Shown here one piece after another: positions 20,901 through 23,165 of a stretch of DNA of 23,165 nt (position 1 is the first letter of the stretch; each line of letters opens with the position of its first letter). Source of the stretch: Plakobranchus ocellatus. Taxonomy: Eukaryota > Mollusca > Gastropoda > Plakobranchidae. The DNA lies in NCBI GenBank assembly GCA_019648995.1, contig BLXT01002238.1, forward strand, positions 65,752-88,916. Direction: 5' to 3'. Made by a program: the position numbers and the translations under genes. The notes beneath the pieces were generated by a model. It did not search any database. It saw only the letters and a list, made by a program, of their open reading frames with translations, and had not been told where the DNA came from.

Positions 20901-21689
20901 GTGGTTTTTTTTGGTTCAGTATCCAGATGTTAGAGTGACAAGCGCTTCCTTTTCAAACAAAGAGAAGCTATTGTCATTAAACATTTCCCCCTTTAATTAG
21001 CCATTTAGTCTGGGCCAATAAAATTAGCCTTATCACCACCTTATCAATACAGAATGAACCATAGGCTGATCTATTGGCATTGTGATACTTCGAGCGTATT
21101 ACAGGCTTAAATTTTCCTGTTGATTTTTTTGTTATTTCTTCATTTGCTTTGCTTTTGCAGGGTATTGCAAAGGACATCTATCTCAACAAATATCAAGGTA
21201 AAAAAAAATTATAAACTTCCAGTACAGGCAAATCTGTTTATACAACAGTCATTGCCCTTAATATTGCCACTGGCTTTTTTAATTAAAAGAATATCTCTGA
21301 ATTTTCATTATTGTGTATAGTAATGGTCCTGAAATGTCTCTTTGAACTACATGTTTATAACATAATTTTAGCCTCAATATGAATTGTCACTCTTCAAAGG
21401 CAATGTGTAGCAGTTTGATTATTGTTTGGTTTTCTGTTAATTTGCTTTTGAAAAACACTTTTTTTTTAATTGCAAATCTGAAGAAGGAATAATTTTGTTT
21501 CAATACAGATTAAAAAATTATTAACACCATCAGCTCTCTTGTTCTGTATGATTCTACCCATATTTGTCTGATCACTAGGAACGCCTTGATTTTAGTTGTG
21601 CCATGTTTGGATCAGATGGAGGCCTGGTTGCCAATGCTCCACACATTCCAGTACATTTGGGGGCCATGCAAGAAACTGTCCAGTTTCAG
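5832..21689 (+). CDS. OPLAH: 5-oxoprolinase (ATP-hydrolysing), internal part, 8 exons
   Basis: The enzyme hydrolyses 5-oxo-L-proline to L-glutamate at the cost of ATP in the cytosol, the last step of the gamma-glutamyl cycle of glutathione turnover. The coding segments are 5832-5920, 6261-6342, 6706-6840, 13408-13546, 14435-14547, 15964-16128, 21161-21197 and 21579-21689. They total 871 nt: one base that completes a codon begun upstream, then 290 codons. Hallmarks in order are [80 protein letters not shown] and [18 protein letters not shown]; each resembles vertebrate OPLAH as I remember it. By that comparison the piece corresponds to roughly residues 540-830 of a protein of about 1,290. It spans the junction between the HyuA-like and HyuB-like halves. 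No stop or frameshift breaks the joined frame, so the gene looks functional. Both ends are outside the window. Confidence 0.95.
5921..6260 (+). other. OPLAH intron, 340 bp
   Basis: AT-rich, with a GT donor and AG acceptor. Nothing else was seen. Confidence 0.9.
6261..6342 (+). CDS. OPLAH: OPLAH exon 2 of window
   Basis: The acceptor is ATTTTTGTAG. The exon joins in phase 1 to give Ala-Asn-Phe and then a basic, helix-like segment, [20 protein letters not shown] followed by QGFKR. This matches the 'L..RL..LE..C...L..QGF' spacing of animal OPLAH. It ends in phase 2 before donor GTAAGA. The flanking introns are short (340 and 363 bp). Confidence 0.92.
6343..6705 (+). other. OPLAH intron, 363 bp
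   Basis: AT-rich, with donor GTAAGA and a T-rich tract before the acceptor. Nothing else was seen. Confidence 0.9.
6706..6840 (+). CDS. OPLAH: OPLAH exon 3 of window
   Basis: The acceptor is TTTTTTTATTAAAG. Joining to exon 2 restores a Ser or Arg-Ser reading, then [20 protein letters not shown] and M. The RY-x-GTDCALM motif is diagnostic for the family. The stretch after it ([15 protein letters not shown]) is variable in the family, and NFLKAFLNR leads into the next exon. The exon ends in phase 2 before donor GTATGC, opposite a 6.6 kb intron. Confidence 0.93.
7162..7385. repeat. Diverged two-copy tandem duplication, period about 128 bp
   Basis: Both copies begin GGCATTCAGGACAAC (7162 and 7290). 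They continue with matching blocks: AA-rich sequence then GTTT, GGCTATAT, an AATTATTTATG block, and TCAAATCTAAAAA. Indels and substitutions separate the copies, so the duplication is old. Confidence 0.85.
8166..8546. repeat. Two-copy tandem duplication, period 191 bp
   Basis: The two units start CATTTTTCTGTGTCAA at 8166 and 8357. They share long near-identical blocks, including ATGGTCATACTTTA, AGATGAAGAACAATCTT, TTTTCTCAGCTT, TACAAAATCTCACC and AAAATGTGAATGTATCTTC, and each ends CCATTAG. The open frame at 8124-8354 is accidental and is broken in the second copy. Confidence 0.92.
9437..9793. repeat. GAT/ATG trinucleotide-rich tract
   Basis: Imperfect GAT/ATG triplets dominate this stretch, giving long stop-poor frames on both strands: Met/Ile-rich in one forward frame and Ile/Thr/Ser-rich on the reverse. 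A third reading, open from 9533 to the TGA at 9809, gives about 92 codons rich in Asp, Asn, Glu and Gly. It has no usable start near its beginning and no convincing splice sites, so I read the region as a decayed microsatellite inside the intron. Confidence 0.85.
12596..13110. repeat. Palindrome-rich foldback-like block
   Basis: The motif TGATATC-x(0-1)-GGC and close variants recur in both orientations: a perfect 14-bp palindrome GCCTGATATCAGGC at 12622-12635, then about 12674-12689, 12715-12735, 13027-13040, 13055-13068 and 13093-13104. The left edge (TTTACACTACTCG, then TTTTATCTTGAGATAT) and the right edge read in reverse (GTTTACCC, then TTTTATCTGCCTGATATC) match imperfectly. This suggests a diverged inverted-repeat or foldback element. 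No transposase frame is present. Confidence 0.5.
13408..13546 (+). CDS. OPLAH: OPLAH exon 4 of window
   Basis: The acceptor is TTCTTCCTCAATCATAG. The first base completes Arg, giving [20 protein letters not shown], then IRVRGVGKS and a variable Gln/Ala-rich tail ending PPVKEK. The RY..EFGF and VDD-[IV]-RVRG motifs are conserved in OPLAH. The exon ends in phase 0 before donor GTATTT. A strong-looking acceptor about 100 bp upstream (ending 13300) leads to an early stop in the required phase and was not used. Confidence 0.93.
13547..14434 (+). other. OPLAH intron, 888 bp
   Basis: AT-rich with several homopolymer runs, GT donor and AG acceptor. No other feature was seen. Confidence 0.9.
14435..14547 (+). 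CDS. OPLAH: OPLAH exon 5 of window
   Basis: The acceptor is CTCATAAAATCTAG, phase 0. The exon reads [20 protein letters not shown], then [17 protein letters not shown] and two bases of Ser. F-E-x-G-Y-x-x-T-x-[IV]-Y and the G-P-x-x-I-I-D motif are the expected HyuA C-terminal features. It ends in phase 2 before donor GTTTGG. The inverted-repeat element begins 96 bp downstream of it. Confidence 0.93.
14643..15208. mobile_element. Non-autonomous terminal-inverted-repeat (MITE-like) element
   Basis: The 29-bp segment at 14643-14671 begins GTCATGGTGCTGCCAATATT and ends ACTC. It is the reverse complement of 15180-15208 with a single mismatch. The 566 bp between the outer ends holds eight 31-bp tandem units and AT-rich filler, with no open frame able to encode a transposase. 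Identity stops at the outer edges, as expected for terminal repeats. No clear target-site duplication was visible, so the superfamily cannot be assigned; a simple inverted duplication remains possible. Confidence 0.65.
14795..15042. repeat. Eight-copy tandem array, 31-bp unit
   Basis: Units start at 14795, about 14826, 14857, 14888, 14919, 14950, 14981 and 15012; the last six starts are exactly 31 bp apart. The most regular units read GATTGCCTAACTCAGGTATC and then ACTGGTG plus CAA. Units 1 and 2 and units 7 and 8 are more diverged than the middle ones. The core ATTGCCTAACTC also occurs at the inner edge of both terminal inverted repeats of the surrounding element. Confidence 0.93.
15964..16128 (+). 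CDS. OPLAH: OPLAH exon 6 of window (HyuA/HyuB junction)
   Basis: The acceptor is TTAATTTCCCATAAG. The first base completes Ser, followed by [20 protein letters not shown], then a short linker ([13 protein letters not shown]) and [20 protein letters not shown]. This exon carries the change from the last beta-strands of the HyuA-like half to the first helix of the HyuB-like half, where 'D-x-I-x-L-x-[IV]-F-x-[HN]-R' begins the hydantoinase B-type domain. It ends in phase 2 within Gly-Arg before donor GTCAGA, ahead of a 5 kb intron. Confidence 0.94.
18413..18420. promoter_or_regulatory. Consensus CRE (CREB/ATF) site
   Basis: The perfect palindrome TGACGTCA is followed directly by TGACC. This is the full cAMP-response-element consensus, but no nearby transcription start is evident; it could be an intronic enhancer site or chance. 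Confidence 0.3.
19839..19902. repeat. Small inverted repeat (11-bp stem)
   Basis: CCTCTGATTTA (19839-19849) pairs with TAAATCAGAGG (19892-19902) across a 42-base AT-rich loop that contains a further TATATCAGAG. The flanks GATCAGATATAAAT and GGATTTATATCAG extend the symmetry imperfectly. Confidence 0.7.
20338..20368. promoter_or_regulatory. Nuclear-receptor half-site pair plus PAR-bZIP-type palindrome
   Basis: TGACCTTGACCT (20338-20349) is, on the reverse strand, two AGGTCA half-sites with no spacer. It also contains TCAAGGTCA, the ERR/SF-1 type extended half-site. Twelve bases on, TTACGTAA (20361-20368) is the consensus palindrome for PAR-bZIP/E4BP4 factors. Motif matching alone does not show function. 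Confidence 0.3.
21161..21197 (+). CDS. OPLAH: OPLAH exon 7 of window (37-nt small exon)
   Basis: The acceptor is TTTGCTTTGCTTTTGCAG. The first base completes Arg of MGR, then [12 protein letters not shown], ending in phase 0 before GTAAAA. The sequence is nearly invariant in the family (LQRT-[AS]-ISTNIKERLDFS) and continues exactly into the next exon. It is very short and sits between a 5 kb and a 0.4 kb intron, so gene predictors could easily miss it. Confidence 0.94.
21198..21578 (+). other. OPLAH intron, 381 bp
   Basis: AT-rich, with donor GTAAAA and acceptor ACTAG. No other feature was seen. Confidence 0.9.
21579..21689 (+). CDS. OPLAH: OPLAH exon 8 of window (start of HyuB-like half)
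   Basis: The acceptor is TTTGTCTGATCACTAG, phase 0. The exon reads [20 protein letters not shown], then [17 protein letters not shown], and ends in phase 0 before donor GTAAAG. E-R-x-D-F-S-C-A-x-F and [11 protein letters not shown] are the signature blocks of hydantoinase B-type domains. The expected continuation (a 'GD..LSNHP..GGSHLPD' segment) was not found in the remaining 1.5 kb, so the next exon lies beyond the window. Confidence 0.95.
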
Positions 21690-23165
21690 GTAAAGAGTTT
21701 GCAGCCAAATAAATGTTTGCTTTCATGTGTCTTATAGATCTCAAGATGCTTTTGTTCGAGGATTGGTTTTGTAAGTGGTAATTTGATCATATTTTGCTGC
21801 ATAGGCAAAAAACAAAACAAGACTAAAAAAAAGTTGTAATCAACAAATTCTTTTGCTTAAGAGAGTTACTTCCTCCATATTTCAGTAAAATTTTGTTTCA
21901 TATCCCCCCGCCGTGCATCATGGTAGTCTTGCTTTTTTTTCTTCTCTGTATTTCATAACATTGAAGGTTCTGCAAAAAATGGTCCAGTATCATCTTAAGA
22001 TATGCAATACAATTATTCTCCATAGTAGCCAGCAACTAAATATCCTTAAGCTTAGTTCTTTTACATGCCTGATATATGAATTACAAAACTGAGACAGAGG
22101 CCCTAAAAACAGCATTCAGTCCCTGTGTAACCCACAGATAGCATGTATATCATGCAGGCACTACAGTCTGGCAGAGATTTAGAGCTCAGTCTCCATCGTC
22201 ACCTTCCTCTCTAAGGGTAATGCATTAAGTCAGCACTGCATTGCTTTCCTTTGTTCTGCTTGGAAACAAAACTGCAGATGTTGTGGCTTGGAAAAATACT
22301 TCAAAAAAAGCAAAAAAGAGAAATCTACCACCTACCCTGATGAAAAACCATTAAAATAAGGCAAGGCAGAAAGACTTGTGGCAAAGAGAACTCCTGCAAC
22401 AAACAAGACCCTTTATTTGCCAAAGAGCAGGTCTGCATATTTAGGCTCAGGACAGACGACAGCCGCCTGAAACATCAACTGTTCAACAAACAGAAAAAAA
22501 GGGTCACCAACCAATGCTTTTGCAAAACTGGTAATCAAACAAAGGAATACCTGCTCCAGTTCTGCACAGTATGAAAAAGCACATGTTTTAAAATGTTTAT
22601 CCCAAGCATAGCACTATATTTTGGATTAAAGGAGTAAGGTGGAAACATGGTAATGAAGTTGCAAACAAAAGGTCTTAAGGAATATTGTGAAAAACGATCT
22701 TTGGTAAGAATCAGTAATAAATGTATCCTAATGCAATCTTTTGATATTTCATGTTGCAATGGTACTTGGCGTATAACTTGTTTGAGAAGCTAATGCTGTG
22801 TTGTGTTGAGTTGTCCTGGGTTGTGAGTCCCGTGGTTGCCGTTCCTCATTGGTCTGTCCTTGTTGTGTAGTGAAAGTGGATAGTGTTATGTTAATAACGT
22901 TGAATGTTAATGTTTGCTAATTTCGGTTAGTTATATTTTTGCTGTGCTACTGTCCAGATGTGGTGAGCGGAGGGTTGCTTAAATTTTGCTCTTGATTAGC
23001 GTAGATTTCTGTTGCTGCAATTTTTAGGAGTTTCATTTTCAGGAACTCAGAAAATTGTAATTTGATGTGTTGATTTATACATTTGTAATCTCTAAGGAAA
23101 CAGCCACTGGATAAATGGGCATTCAGAGAGATTTTTAGCAGTGCGTTAAAGTTGTAAAAGTTGTG
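21690..23165 (+). other. OPLAH intron, start only (runs off the window)
   Basis: It begins at donor GTAAAG after exon 8. The next expected OPLAH exon is absent. The stretch from about 22090 to 22560 is richer in G+C and purines than its surroundings, and 22790-22890 is GT-rich, but neither gave a recognisable product. Confidence 0.75.

Larger units (their letters stand above)
16129..21160 (+). other. OPLAH intron, 5.0 kb
   Basis: AT-rich, with GT donor and AG acceptor, joining Gly-Arg in phase 2. It contains a perfect TGACGTCA site (18413-18420), a compact pair of transcription-factor-like sites (20338-20368) and a small hairpin (19839-19902). Open frames on either strand (for example 16570-16776, 18760-18960 reverse) show no recognisable protein. 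Confidence 0.9.

Noticed and set aside
22436-22575. Forward frame LRTDDSRLKHQLFNKQ, reminiscent of the tail of LINE reverse-transcriptase proteins ('MDDSRLPKQL')
   Set aside because: The match is about six residues with no reverse transcriptase motifs before it; too weak to call a retrotransposon remnant.
1-23165. tRNA, rRNA, CRISPR or bacterial operon structure
   Set aside because: No B-box-like tRNA sequence, repeat-spacer array or closely packed gene set was seen; the intron-exon organisation is clearly that of an animal genome.

Overview
This is a eukaryotic, AT-rich, intron-dominated stretch of animal nuclear DNA. It carries the middle of one gene on the + strand, an ATP-dependent 5-oxoprolinase (OPLAH). 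Eight coding exons between 5832 and 21689 join without a frame break into 290 complete codons. All have GT donors and AG acceptors, and every junction phase agrees. They cover the end of the HyuA-type half and the start of the HyuB-type half. The first part of the protein must lie upstream of the window and the remainder downstream, because no exon for either was recognised here.

Organism: the long introns, simple repeats and a THAP-type exon of the 'GKKRCAWGTCNSD' kind point to an invertebrate. A mollusc, perhaps a gastropod, is my best guess. This rests on protein style and base composition only.

Layout: 1-5831 is probably an OPLAH intron. It contains a CT microsatellite and a single THAP zinc-finger first exon (3926-4132) in which one zinc-binding cysteine is replaced by tyrosine. 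5832-6840 holds three closely spaced exons separated by introns of about 350 bp. 6841-13407 is a 6.6 kb intron with two two-copy tandem duplications, a GAT/ATG triplet tract with a long acidic open frame, and a palindrome-rich foldback-like block. 13408-16128 holds three more exons. The intron between exons 5 and 6 contains a 566 bp inverted-repeat element carrying eight 31-bp tandem units whose core matches its own termini. 16129-21160 is a 5 kb intron with a few regulatory-looking motifs. 21161-21689 holds a 37-nt exon and a 111-nt exon, followed by intron to the end.

Function: the OPLAH product would convert 5-oxo-L-proline to L-glutamate in the cytosol as part of the gamma-glutamyl (glutathione) cycle. 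No RNA genes, CRISPR arrays or bacterial-type features were seen. The least ordinary items are the inverted-repeat element and the altered THAP exon.
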